NCBI RefSeq assembly: GCF_024753545.1
Contig: NZ_JANTOO010000013.1
Location: 1-64,000, forward strand
From: Lysinibacillus pinottii
Lineage (GTDB): Bacteria; Bacillota; Bacilli; Bacillales_A; Planococcaceae
DNA: 64,000 nt
Direction of reading: 5' to 3'
The position numbers and the translations under genes are program-made. The notes under the pieces are model-generated. The model saw only the letters and a program-made list of their open reading frames with translations, had not been told where the DNA came from and did no database searches. Shown one piece after another: positions 34,060-42,279 of this stretch (position 1 is its first letter; every line of letters begins with the position of its first letter).

Positions 34060-35013
34060 ATGAAAAAAATTATGGTTACCGGAGCACTTGGTCAAATTGG
34101 TTCTGAGCTTGTAGAAAAACTTCGTAGTATTTATGGAGAGGACAATATACTTGCTACTGACATTAGAAAGCTTGACCATACTGAGGGCCCGTTTGAGATA
34201 TTGGACGTTACAGATGGACAAAGAATGCATGATTTAGCAAAGGACTTTGGTGCTGATACAATGATGCATTTAGCAGCACTATTATCAGCTACAGCTGAAA
34301 GAAATCCTTTGTTGGCTTGGAATTTAAATATGGGTGGATTAATGAATGCTTTGGAAGTTTCACGAGAGTTAAATATGCAATTCTTCACACCAAGCTCAAT
34401 AGGGGCATTCGGACCATCTACACCGAAGGAAGACACACCTCAGGATACATTGCAACGCCCGACAACTATGTATGGTGTTAATAAAGTGGCTGGCGAATTA
34501 TTATGTGATTATTACTTCAGCCGTTTTGGAGTAGATACACGTGGTGTCCGTTTCCCAGGTTTAATTTCTTATGTAACACCCCCTGGCGGTGGTACAACTG
34601 ATTATGCGGTAGAGATTTTCTACGAAGCGATTGAACAAGGTAAGTATACATCTTATATTCAAGAAGGTACGTATATGGATATGATGTACATGCCAGATGC
34701 TTTACAAGCAATTGTCGATTTAATGGAAGCCGATGGTAGTAAGCTTGTTCACCGTAATGCTTTTAATATAACAGCAATGAGTTTTGAACCATCGCAAATC
34801 GCAGCTGAAATAAAAAAACATTTACCGAACTTTACAATGAACTATCAGGTTGACCCAGTTCGTCAGGCAATAGCAGATAGCTGGCCAAACTCAATAAATA
34901 TTGAAGCGGCACAAAAAGAGTGGGGCTTTAAAGCAGAGTACGATTTGTCAAAAATGACGGTAGATATGTTAGAAAAGCTAAAAATTAAACTGCATAAAAG
35001 AGCGATTTCATAA
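34060..35013 (+). CDS. tdh: SDR-type L-threonine 3-dehydrogenase (NAD-dependent epimerase fold)
   Basis: 317 residues, extended short-chain dehydrogenase/reductase. N-terminal NAD loop MVTGALGQIGSELVEKL, then LAALLSATAERNPLLAWNLNMGG, the catalytic Ser in TPSSIGAFGP, the YxxxK pair in TMYGVNKVAGEL, and RFPGLISYVTPPGGGTTDYAVEIFY, which is characteristic of the epimerase-like threonine dehydrogenases. The Rossmann-type product oxidises threonine to 2-amino-3-ketobutyrate, the substrate of Kbl (14163). General NAD-dependent epimerase is the database label it often carries; the tripartite motif pattern makes threonine dehydrogenase the better call. GTGGAGG ribosome binding site. Monocistronic with a terminator. 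Confidence 0.85.
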   Translation: MKKIMVTGALGQIGSELVEKLRSIYGEDNILATDIRKLDHTEGPFEILDVTDGQRMHDLAKDFGADTMMHLAALLSATAERNPLLAWNLNMGGLMNALEVSRELNMQFFTPSSIGAFGPSTPKEDTPQDTLQRPTTMYGVNKVAGELLCDYYFSRFGVDTRGVRFPGLISYVTPPGGGTTDYAVEIFYEAIEQGKYTSYIQEGTYMDMMYMPDALQAIVDLMEADGSKLVHRNAFNITAMSFEPSQIAAEIKKHLPNFTMNYQVDPVRQAIADSWPNSINIEAAQKEWGFKAEYDLSKMTVDMLEKLKIKLHKRAIS

Positions 35014-35022
35014 TAGCGATTG

Positions 35023-35057
35023 AACGGATGATGTGATAGACTTCATCCGTTTTTTTT
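35023..35057 (+). terminator. Terminator of tdh
   Basis: AACGGATGA (35023-35031) and TCATCCGTT (35043-35051) are perfect arms followed by a run of T. Confidence 0.88.
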
Positions 35058-35150
35058 ATGAAATAAATGGGGGATATATATTCTTATTGGAATAGATTCG
35101 TTTATACTTGTGTTTCAAGATCAGCAGACATTACATCATTAGTGAAAGTT

Positions 35151-35185
35151 GAAGAGCGATTTCCGGTTTAGGAAATCGCTCTTTC
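35151..35185 (-). terminator. Hairpin after trpB
   Basis: GAAGAGCGATTTCC and GGAAATCGCTCTTTC form a long stem around a 6-nt loop. The minus-strand tail is only partly T-rich. Confidence 0.6.
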
Positions 35186-35194
35186 AGGTTTAAA

Positions 35195-36358
35195 TTATTT
35201 ATTTAACATATGAAAAACTTGCTCAACGTCCTTATCGCCACGACCTGAGATATTAATAATAATAATGTCATCAGTTGTAAGAGTAGGCGCTAGTTTTAGT
35301 GCGTGGGCAACTGCATGAGAGCTTTCGAGTGCAGGAATAATACCTTCTACCTTCGATAGCACCTGAAATGCCTCTAGGACTTCTTCATTAGTCACGGTAA
35401 CATACTCTGCACGACCAATTGTTTTTAAATGACTGTGCTCAGGTCCCGCACCTGGGTAATCTAACCCTGCGGCAATCGAGTATGTTGGTAGAGGGTTTCC
35501 CTCTGCGTCCTGTAGCACTAAGCATTTGAAGCCGTGTAGTTCTCCAGGCGTTCCTTCGTTAAGTGTAGCAGCTTGATCTGGCTCTATTCCGATAAGACGA
35601 ACATTTTTATCAGCAATAAACTCTGCGAATGCCCCTATAGCATTACTTCCACCGCCAACACAGGCTAGGACAGCGGTTGGTAGTTTTCCTTCTTTCTCCA
35701 AAATTTGCTCGCGGCTTTCGCGGCTAATAACTGATTGGAAATGTTTAACCATTGAGGGGAATGGGTGCGGCCCAACAGCAGAGCCCAATAAATAAAATGT
35801 CGTTTCGTAGTTTGCCACCAAATCAGCGAATGCTTCATCAACGGCATCCTTTAAACGTCCTTGCCCCTTATCAACAGCTACTACCTTTGCTCCAAGAAGC
35901 TCCATTCGAAATACATTTAATGCCTGACGTTTAGTATCCTCTAACCCCATATAAATAGTACAATCCATCCCGAACATGGCACAGGCAGTAGCGGTTGCCA
36001 CACCGTGTTGTCCTGCACCGGTTTCAGCAATAACGCGATTTGCTCCCATACGTTTTGCTAATAAAATTTGACCCAATACATTATTGATTTTATGTGAGCC
36101 CGTATGGTTAAGATCCTCACGCTTTAAATATATTTTTGCGCCAGCCAATTGCTTTGTTAAATTTTCTGCAAAATAAAGAGGGGATTTGCGACCGACATAT
36201 TCATTGAAATAATAATTCAATTCTGTATTAAAGTCTGCATCATCTTTGAATTTTTGGAAATTTTCATCCAAAATAGTTAATACATGCTGAAGCTCCTCTG
36301 GAACGAAGCTTCCACCAAATTCTCCGAAATATCCTTTATTCTCTGCTACTGTACTCAT
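35195..36358 (-). CDS. trpB: Tryptophan synthase beta chain
   Basis: 387 residues. Makes tryptophan from indole and serine. Full-length TrpB1-type sequence: YFGEFGGSFVPEEL, PLYFAENLT, the PLP lysine Lys90 in EDLNHTGSHKINN, AETGAGQHGVATAT, the glycine-rich phosphate loop ACVGGGSNAIGAF and SAGLDYPGAGPEH-type C-terminus (here IAAGLDYPGAGPEHSHL). No trpA or other trp gene is adjacent in this window, so it is either a satellite copy, a salvage enzyme for imported indole, or one half of a split trp system. Controlled by a T-box with a tryptophan specifier. The ATG at 36358 is preferred over 36379 because homologues begin near it. Confidence 0.94.
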   Translation of the reverse strand: MSTVAENKGYFGEFGGSFVPEELQHVLTILDENFQKFKDDADFNTELNYYFNEYVGRKSPLYFAENLTKQLAGAKIYLKREDLNHTGSHKINNVLGQILLAKRMGANRVIAETGAGQHGVATATACAMFGMDCTIYMGLEDTKRQALNVFRMELLGAKVVAVDKGQGRLKDAVDEAFADLVANYETTFYLLGSAVGPHPFPSMVKHFQSVISRESREQILEKEGKLPTAVLACVGGGSNAIGAFAEFIADKNVRLIGIEPDQAATLNEGTPGELHGFKCLVLQDAEGNPLPTYSIAAGLDYPGAGPEHSHLKTIGRAEYVTVTNEEVLEAFQVLSKVEGIIPALESSHAVAHALKLAPTLTTDDIIIINISGRGDKDVEQVFHMLNK

Positions 36359-36379
36359 CTTTTCTCGACTCCTCTGCAC

Positions 36380-36632
36380 TCATTTTTTCATAAAAAAAAG
36401 CCACTCCAATCCTCTGTAAAAAGGACGAGTAACCGTGGTGCCACCTTTATTCGCAATTGATGCGCGCTTTCTAACTCCGATAACGGGGAGCCAATCGGCC
36501 TTACATTGGAGTAAGGCTGCTCTGAAGTCCATTCACAAGTACGTACTACTGGTTTACACCGACCACCAGCTCTCTTTAAGTAACGATGCTTGCTACTACT
36601 CTTCTTCTTCGCATTTATTAGAAAGAATTGTA
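36380..36632 (-). promoter_or_regulatory. T-box leader (tryptophan specifier) of trpB
   Basis: On the minus strand: stem I with AGAGAGCTGGTGGTCGGTG (AG-bulge/distal-loop type), then the specifier loop GAATGGACT with codon UGG (36529-36531) for tryptophan. The antiterminator box AAAGGTGGCACCACGG follows at 36433-36448, and last comes a terminator hairpin ending in eight T near 36391-36398. Uncharged tRNA-Trp should pair with UGG and with the GGTGGC bulge to allow read-through into trpB. Confidence 0.93.
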
Positions 36633-36655
36633 GAATGTTTTCAGAATATTGTCAA
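36627..36655 (-). promoter_or_regulatory. Sigma-A promoter of trpB
   Basis: Minus strand TTGACA (36650-36655), 17-nt spacer, TACAAT (36627-36632). Nearly consensus. The -35 box directly adjoins the terminator of queT. Confidence 0.85.
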
Positions 36656-36686
36656 GAAAAAAAGACGAATCTTGTAAGACTCGTCT
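36656..36686 (-). terminator. Terminator of queT
   Basis: AGACGAATCTT (36663-36673) pairs with AAGACTCGTCT (36676-36686) with one mismatch. On the minus strand it is followed by TTTTTTT. It ends where the trpB promoter begins. Confidence 0.8.
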
Positions 36687-37170
36687 ATTCAATCATCTCT
36701 TTAAAGTGAAGGCGTTTATTGAGTATATACATAATAGGTGCACCCACCGCTAAAACAACGAATTCACCTGCTGCCACCGTTAGCCAAGTCCAAAAGAATG
36801 GTAGCTCTAAGGCTAAATTCAATTCAAAGGCAATTATAAACATTGTACAAGTAAATAAGAATGTATTGATGATTAAGCGTGCCCAAATATTTTTAACAAA
36901 TTTACAAATCAAAATGAACAAACCCAATGTAATCATAGAATGTCCAACACCAAATACTAAGTCGTAGATACCAAGTGGTGAAAAGATATTAGCAATAAAT
37001 ACTCCAATTATGATACCAACGGCAAAGCGTGGATTAAAGGCCACTAAATGGTTAAAAATTTCAGATACACGGAACTGTACCTCTGTAAAACCAAATGGTG
37101 CAACAAGCATCGTCACAGCAATGTATAGAGCTGCAATAATACCACTTGCTGCTAAAAACTTTATTTTCAT
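36685..37170 (-). CDS. queT: QueT-family queuosine-precursor (preQ1) transporter, ECF S component
   Basis: 161 residues, about five transmembrane helices (LAASGIIAALYIAVTMLVAPF, FAVGIIIGVFIANIFSP, MITLGLFILICKF, LIINTFLFTCTMFIIAF, VAAGEFVVLAVGAPIMYIL). Substrate-binding subunit that works with the shared ECF energising module. EVQFRVSEIFNHLVAFNPRFAVGI and SPLGIYDLVFGVGHS are family motifs. The preQ1-I riboswitch upstream identifies the substrate class. ATG 37170 is preferred to 37176 because AAGGAG lies 8 nt from it and only 2 nt from the other. The riboswitch covers that site. Confidence 0.9.
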   Translation of the reverse strand: MKIKFLAASGIIAALYIAVTMLVAPFGFTEVQFRVSEIFNHLVAFNPRFAVGIIIGVFIANIFSPLGIYDLVFGVGHSMITLGLFILICKFVKNIWARLIINTFLFTCTMFIIAFELNLALELPFFWTWLTVAAGEFVVLAVGAPIMYILNKRLHFKEMIE

Positions 37171-37180
37171 ATTCATTTCT

Positions 37181-37216
37181 CCTTAGTTTTTTTTCGTGGG
37201 ATGGTTACGAACCACG
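37181..37216 (-). promoter_or_regulatory. PreQ1-I riboswitch overlapping the queT ribosome binding site
   Basis: Minus strand: CGTGG stem, loop TTCGTAACCATC, closing CCCACG, then the A-rich tail AAAAAAAACTAAGG that forms the H-type pseudoknot. The last bases TAAGGAG are the Shine-Dalgarno sequence, so preQ1 binding should hide it: translational OFF control. A TATAAT -10 box lies just upstream (37242-37247). Confidence 0.92.
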
Positions 37217-37443
37217 GTGCTTTCACACAAGTCAATATTTTATTATACATATCTAGCAGAAGTCAAATGTCAGACTTTTTATCTATATGACTAAATTCGC
37301 AAAATTGTCATAAATATTTTTTACTATTTTTTAAAAAGGAATCGAATAACAAAAATAGCGTAGTTTAGCGGTTTAAAGCGTCAAATTAAATGGAATACTA
37401 AAATTTTTTGTGAAATACAAAAGTCAGAACATTCATAATGTTG

Positions 37444-37472
37444 TTGACGGAGCTCAATAATAACGATAATAT
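37444..37472 (+). promoter_or_regulatory. Sigma-A promoter of the ABC transporter operon
   Basis: TTGACG, 17-nt spacer, TAATAT. Downstream, before the start codon, CACACTTT and AAAGTGTG form a small stem-loop (37486-37509) in the 5' leader; I see no known riboswitch consensus there. Confidence 0.7.
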
Positions 37473-37539
37473 AGCGATACATTCACACTTTGTTTGGATA
37501 AAGTGTGATAGATATTCCAGAACTTAATCGGGGGGATTA

Positions 37540-38565
37540 ATGGTGAAGAGCAATGTCAAAAAGCTTTCATTCCTACTCTTTGGATTAGTATTACTACTGG
37601 CTGCTTGTGGTAGTGGTGGGTCTAGTTCAACAGAATCAAAGGGGAACGAAACGAATAATGCAAGTGACAGCGGGAACGCAGATGATAAAACATATAAAAT
37701 CGGAATTACGCAAATTGTAGAGCATCCATCGCTAAATGCAGCGACGGAAGGCTTTAAAAAGGCGATTGAAGATGCAGGTTTAAAAGTTGAGTATGATTCA
37801 CAAATCGCACAAGGCGATAATAGTCTTAACACAACGATTGCTAACAATCTAGTAAGTGCAAACGTAGATTTAATATTTGCTAACTCTACACCTTCTGCAC
37901 AGGCCGCGGCAACAGCAACAAGTGATATTCCCATTATCTTCACATCTGTAACAGATGCTGTAGGTGCTCAGCTCATAGAGTCAATGGAGAAGCCAGGGAA
38001 AAATGTTACAGGTACTATCGATTTACATCCTGAAACGATTTCTAAAACAGTGGCCTTTTTAAAAGAGCTAGGTGCTAAAAACGTTGGTATGGTCTACAAC
38101 GCTGGTGAGCAAAACTCCGTAGCACAGGTGAAAGAAGTAAAAAAAGTGATGGCTGAGGAAGGTCTTGAGGTTAAAGAGGCATCTGCAGCAACTTCTGCGG
38201 AAGTAAAGCAAGCCACTGAATCCTTAATTGGTAAGGTCGATGCATTCTATATTATTACGGATAATACAGTAGTTTCTGCATTAGAGTCTGTTATTGATGT
38301 AGCAAATGCCAATAAATTACCTTTAATTGTTGGAGAGCTTGACTCTGTAGCGCGTGGTGGTTTGGCGGCTTATGGTTTTGAATATTTCGATATCGGATAT
38401 GAGGCTGGGCAAATGGCAGTGAAAATTTTAAAAGGTGAGGCAACACCTGCTGAAACGCCAGCGCAATTTCCACAAAATCTAAAGCTATTAATTAATAAAA
38501 AAGTAGCAGATGATTTAGGAATTGAAATTAAAGATTCTTGGGGTGCAGAACTTCTAGAAAAATAG
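37540..38565 (+). CDS. ABC transporter substrate-binding lipoprotein (ABC_sub_bind family, TrpX-like)
   Basis: 341 residues. Lipoprotein signal: MVKSNVKK, hydrophobic LSFLLFGLVLLL, lipobox LAAC with Cys23, then a Ser/Asn linker. The mature protein is a two-lobed periplasmic-binding fold: IGITQIVEHPSLNAATEGFKKAIEDAG, NNLVSANVDLIFANSTPSAQAAA, LPLIVGELDSVARGGLAAYGFEYFDIGYEAGQMAV. Family members bind aromatic amino acids (the streptococcal Trp system and the clostridial Tyr system). Next to T-box trpB, tryptophan or a precursor is the likely ligand, but that is inference from position. Confidence 0.85.
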   Translation: MVKSNVKKLSFLLFGLVLLLAACGSGGSSSTESKGNETNNASDSGNADDKTYKIGITQIVEHPSLNAATEGFKKAIEDAGLKVEYDSQIAQGDNSLNTTIANNLVSANVDLIFANSTPSAQAAATATSDIPIIFTSVTDAVGAQLIESMEKPGKNVTGTIDLHPETISKTVAFLKELGAKNVGMVYNAGEQNSVAQVKEVKKVMAEEGLEVKEASAATSAEVKQATESLIGKVDAFYIITDNTVVSALESVIDVANANKLPLIVGELDSVARGGLAAYGFEYFDIGYEAGQMAVKILKGEATPAETPAQFPQNLKLLINKKVADDLGIEIKDSWGAELLEK

Positions 38566-38570
38566 ATTGA

Positions 38571-38597
38571 AGCGGGGGAACCATCCCCGCTTTATCT
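38571..38597 (+). other. Intercistronic hairpin after the binding-protein gene
   Basis: AGCGGGG (38571-38577) and CCCCGCT (38585-38591), followed by TTATCTT. It is a weak terminator or mRNA-stabiliser that favours the binding protein. Confidence 0.5.
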
Positions 38598-38646
38598 TCA
38601 TTTACAAGCAGTAGAATAATAAAGAGATTTAGGAGATGATTCAACG

Positions 38647-39675
38647 ATGTTTTTAGCATTATTTGGCGCAGTGGAGCAAGGAATCATCTATGCAATTATG
38701 GCACTTGGTGTATATGTAACATTTCGGGTGTTAGATTTTCCGGATTTAACGGTTGATGGAAGCTTTGTAACAGGGGCGGCAACAGCAGCAACAATGGTTT
38801 TGCTTGGCTACCACCCAATCTTAGCGACTTTAGTGGCAATTGTTGCTGGATTTATTGCTGGATGTATGACAGGAATTCTTCACACAAAAGGGAAGATTAA
38901 CCCACTTTTATCAGGGATTTTAATGATGATTGCTTTATATTCCATTAACCTACGGATCATGGGGTTAACTGCAGAAAATACGATAGGTCGCCCAAATATT
39001 CCATTACTAAACTCTGAAACAATATTTTCAAAGTTTCAAGCGTTTTGGAGTAATTTAGGGATTGATGATGCTCTCAACAGCCTATTAAAAGTCATGGGGA
39101 TTCAGCAAGTACCAGGTACTTGGAGTGTACTAATTGTTATCGTAATTATTACGATTTTAATTAAAATAGGAGCAGATTGGTTCTTAAAAACAGAGGTTGG
39201 GCTGGCTATTCGGGCTACTGGTGATAATAAACGAATGATTCGCAGCTTCTCAGCTAATACAGATACACTTATTATTCTAGGGCTAGGACTTTCCAATGCA
39301 CTTGTCGCATTTTCTGGAGCTTTAATCGCACAATATTCAAAGTTCGCTGATGTAAGTATGGGAATCGGTATGATTGTGATCGGGCTTGCATCTGTTATTA
39401 TCGGGGAAGCAATTTTTGGTACAAAGACCATTATTCGTACCACTTTTGCAGTCATCGCTGGAGCTATTATTTATCGTATTATTTTAGCGCTAGCATTACG
39501 TGTAGACTTCCTGGATTCTGGCGATATGAAATTAATTACAGCTATCATTGTCATTTTGGCGTTGATTTTGCCTCAATTTATTAACAAGCGTAAGGAACGA
39601 AAGCGTAAGGCAAAACGAGCTGCCGAACTTACACAAGTCAAACCAGTAGAGCAAGGAGGAAAAGGCCTTGCTTAA
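38647..39675 (+). CDS. ABC transporter permease (TrpY-like, branched-chain-type fold)
   Basis: 342 residues with roughly eight to nine membrane segments. GIIYAIMALGVYVTFRVLDFPDLTVDGSF matches the N-terminal motif of the ABC_sub_bind-associated permeases. AIRATGDNKRMIRSFSANTD is the loop that contacts the ATPase, and GMIVIGLASVIIGEAIFG is a family segment. The C-terminal tail is very basic. Ribosome binding site AGGAGAT. The downstream ATPase gene overlaps its end. Confidence 0.88.
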   Translation: MFLALFGAVEQGIIYAIMALGVYVTFRVLDFPDLTVDGSFVTGAATAATMVLLGYHPILATLVAIVAGFIAGCMTGILHTKGKINPLLSGILMMIALYSINLRIMGLTAENTIGRPNIPLLNSETIFSKFQAFWSNLGIDDALNSLLKVMGIQQVPGTWSVLIVIVIITILIKIGADWFLKTEVGLAIRATGDNKRMIRSFSANTDTLIILGLGLSNALVAFSGALIAQYSKFADVSMGIGMIVIGLASVIIGEAIFGTKTIIRTTFAVIAGAIIYRIILALALRVDFLDSGDMKLITAIIVILALILPQFINKRKERKRKAKRAAELTQVKPVEQGGKGLA

Positions 39676-40462
39676 ATTACACGGTATAAATAAGGTGTTC
39701 AATGAAGGGACACCGGATGAAAAGATCGCTCTAGCAGAAATTAACTTACATTTAAAGCCTGGTGATTTTGTTACTATTATTGGGAGTAATGGGGCAGGTA
39801 AATCAACGATGATGAATATGATTTCTGGCGCCTTAACACCAGATTTTGGCACGGTCTCGATTGATGGTAACAATGTTACTCATTTGCCAGAGTATAAGCG
39901 CTCGCAATTAATCGGTCGTGTTTTCCAGGATCCAATGGCAGGGACAGCACCTGCTATGACGATTGAGGAGAATTTGGCACTAGCTTACTCCCGCAATAAG
40001 AGTAGAGGATTGAGAAGAGGTGTAGACAAGAAACGTCGTGAGTTTTTTATTGAATCGTTAGAGATGCTTGGATTAAATTTAGAAAACCGTCTTTCTGCAA
40101 AGGTTGGGTTACTTTCAGGTGGGGAACGACAAGCTTTGTCTCTCTTAATGGCCACTTTTACAAAGCCATCCATATTATTGTTAGATGAGCATACAGCTGC
40201 ACTGGATCCTTCACGTGCAGAACTAATCACCCGCATTACAAAGTATTTAGTAGAAAAAGATCATTTGACGACATTGATGGTTACGCATAATATGCAACAA
40301 GCTTTAGATTTAGGGAATCGTCTAATTATGATGGATAAAGGTCAGATTATTTTAGAAGTTGGAGAAAATCGTAAACATGAATTAACGATACCTGATTTAA
40401 TGGCTGAATTTGAACGCATTCGTGGAGAGAAAATGAATTCGGACCGTGCTTTATTAGGATAA
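39668..40462 (+). CDS. ABC transporter ATP-binding protein (TrpZ-like)
   Basis: 264 residues starting at TTG, which overlaps the permease stop by 8 bp; AAGGAGGA (39654-39661) supports it. Walker A GSNGAGKST, Q-loop VFQDPMAGTAP, signature LSGGERQALSL, Walker B ILLLDEHTAALDP and H-loop VTHNM. The signature lacks the usual Gln-Arg-Val motif order (GGERQALS), typical of this sub-family. Powers the importer encoded by the two preceding genes. Confidence 0.92.
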   Translation: MLKLHGINKVFNEGTPDEKIALAEINLHLKPGDFVTIIGSNGAGKSTMMNMISGALTPDFGTVSIDGNNVTHLPEYKRSQLIGRVFQDPMAGTAPAMTIEENLALAYSRNKSRGLRRGVDKKRREFFIESLEMLGLNLENRLSAKVGLLSGGERQALSLLMATFTKPSILLLDEHTAALDPSRAELITRITKYLVEKDHLTTLMVTHNMQQALDLGNRLIMMDKGQIILEVGENRKHELTIPDLMAEFERIRGEKMNSDRALLG

Positions 40463-40496
40463 AGGTATATCGTTCATACATTCGTATGAGTATAAG

Positions 40497-40541
40497 ACTA
40501 TAGGCAAACTCAATGACATTTGGGTTTGCCTATAGTTTTTT
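40497..40541 (+). terminator. Terminator of the ABC transporter operon
   Basis: ACTATAGGCAAACTCAA (40497-40513) pairs with TTTGGGTTTGCCTATAGT (40519-40536), followed by T's. Confidence 0.92.
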
Positions 40542-40643
40542 CATTTACAATGATGTGAGGGTCGTGCTTCTTCCCTCGCTCCATTCATCTATATAAATGG
40601 TTGAGAAAGATGCTGTTGAGGTGACTCTCAAATATTTAAACAT

Positions 40644-40673
40644 AGAAAAAGCCTCACTTGCTAAAAGTGAGAC
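40644..40673 (-). terminator. Terminator of ilvA
   Basis: Arms GCCTCACTT (40651-40659) and AAGTGAGAC; on the minus strand the stem is followed by TTTTT. Confidence 0.85.
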
Positions 40674-40681
40674 TCCTTCTT

Positions 40682-41944
40682 TTAGACGAGTAGGCCAAAT
40701 AGCTGAATATCATTGTTAACTTCTTTATATTTGAAGCCAAACTCATTCATTCTCGCTAGTAATCCCTCGTAATCCGATCGATCGCCGAGCTCAATACCCA
40801 CTAGAGCAGGGCCGCTTTCTTTATTGTTTTTCTTAGTATATTCAAAGGTAGTAATATCATCATTAGGACCGAGTACGCTAGTTAGGAATTGACGAAGTGC
40901 GCCTGCCCGTTGAGGGAAGCTAACGATGAAGTAGTAAAGTAAACCTTCATGAATAAGAGACTTTTCTTTAATTTCCTGCATACGGCCAATATCGTTATTC
41001 CCACCACTGATGATAACTACGACAGACTTTCCTTTGATTTCTTCTTTATAAAAATCAAGAGCTGCGACTGACAATGCACCGGCAGGCTCAGCAATAATCG
41101 CATGCTTATTATACAAATCTAAAATGGTTGTACATACTTTTCCTTCAGGTACAAGAATAATGTCATCTAAATAACGGCGACAAACATCATAAGTATGATG
41201 ACCGACACACTTTACAGCAGCTCCATCGACAAATTTGTCAATCCAATCAAGAGCAACTGTGCCACCTTCAGCAAAGGCAGCCTTCATACTGCCAGCACCG
41301 GCAGGCTCTACACCAATAATTTTGCTAGATGGAGAAAGGTTTTTAATATAGGCAGAAACACCAGACATTAAGCCACCACCACCGATACTGCCAAAAACGT
41401 AGTCGATTGGCTCTTCCATATCATTCATGATTTCTACCGCCACAGTTCCTTGCCCAGCAATAACATCGAAATCGTCAAATGGATGAATGAAGATTTTACC
41501 TTGTTCTTCACAGAAGCTTAGTGCGCTTTCAGCAGAGTCATCGAACGTATCACCCGCTAAAATAATTTCCACATACTCACGTCCAAACATACGCACTTGG
41601 TCTATTTTTTGCTTAGGTGTAGTTTGAGGCATAAAAATGCTAGCTTGAATTTTTAATTGGGCACAGGCATAAGCTACACCCTGTGCGTGGTTGCCTGCGC
41701 TGGCACAAACAACGCCAACATTGCGCGCTTCTTCCTCGATTTTTTTAATTTTATAATAGGCGCCACGAAGCTTGAATGAGCGTACATGTTGTAAATCCTC
41801 GCGTTTAAAATAAATATTTGCACCATATTTCTCTGATAAATAGTCGTTTCTTTGTAGAGGTGTATGCACAACTACGTCTTTTAAAAAATGGTGTGCAATG
41901 AGAACATTCTCCACTTGCACGGTTCTAGTATCAGCAACTTCCAT
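40682..41944 (-). CDS. ilvA: Threonine ammonia-lyase, biosynthetic type
   Basis: 420 residues. Deaminates threonine to 2-oxobutyrate, the first step to isoleucine. PLP lysine Lys58 in VRSFKLRGAYYK, ASAGNHAQGVAYAC, the phosphate loop FGSIGGGGLMSG, and a C-terminal ACT-like regulatory domain from about residue 320 (YYFIVSFPQRAGALRQFLTSV). The B. subtilis length (about 420) and a single ACT-like module indicate an isoleucine-regulated enzyme. ATG 41944 lies nine nt after GGAGG; ATG 41953 abuts it. No other ilv/leu gene is adjacent, and no T-box is visible upstream. Confidence 0.93.
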   Translation of the reverse strand: MEVADTRTVQVENVLIAHHFLKDVVVHTPLQRNDYLSEKYGANIYFKREDLQHVRSFKLRGAYYKIKKIEEEARNVGVVCASAGNHAQGVAYACAQLKIQASIFMPQTTPKQKIDQVRMFGREYVEIILAGDTFDDSAESALSFCEEQGKIFIHPFDDFDVIAGQGTVAVEIMNDMEEPIDYVFGSIGGGGLMSGVSAYIKNLSPSSKIIGVEPAGAGSMKAAFAEGGTVALDWIDKFVDGAAVKCVGHHTYDVCRRYLDDIILVPEGKVCTTILDLYNKHAIIAEPAGALSVAALDFYKEEIKGKSVVVIISGGNNDIGRMQEIKEKSLIHEGLLYYFIVSFPQRAGALRQFLTSVLGPNDDITTFEYTKKNNKESGPALVGIELGDRSDYEGLLARMNEFGFKYKEVNNDIQLFGLLV

Positions 41945-42279
41945 AGTATTCATCCTCCATTTTACGTTTAAAACATTTATCTATGATAGCACACTTTATT
42001 TGCTTTTTGGACTTAATTTTTAGTAAATTCTAAATTTTCCGTGTCCATTTTGTTATGTAAGCGTTTTATCTTAATTCAACATACTTTTTATATCAAAAAA
42101 GGTATCAAACACGGTCATATATCACTTCTATGATAGTGCTCCTACTAGCAAATCACGTTTAAAAAAGAGCTCTTTTTAGAGGGGTGTCCACAATATCTTT
42201 GATCAAAAAAATACAATTTTCATATCAAAATTGGTCAAGCATATACTAGATTAGCTTGGGACAAGTGGGAGGGTAAGCA
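41945..42279. other. Intergenic stretch between ilvA and terC
   Basis: AT-rich, no gene. It contains a perfect 16-bp palindrome AAAAAGAGCTCTTTTT (42162-42177) and the likely divergent promoters. I looked for a yybP-ykoY manganese riboswitch, common before terC genes, and did not see its core. Confidence 0.4.

Noticed and set aside
37524..37943. 139-codon minus-strand frame opposite the binding-protein gene
   Set aside because: No ribosome binding site; the plus strand has a clear lipoprotein, and the minus frame is of low-complexity Ser/Ala/Leu composition.
41945..42060. T-box before ilvA
   Set aside because: The antiterminator consensus GGTGG-ACC is not present on the minus strand upstream of the start.
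42162..42177. AAAAAGAGCTCTTTTT as a terminator
   Set aside because: It is a palindrome with no room for a loop and lies upstream of, not after, a gene.
41954..42279. yybP-ykoY manganese riboswitch before the terC gene
   Set aside because: Often found before such genes, but its core is not visible here; only an AT-rich gap and a 16-bp palindrome.
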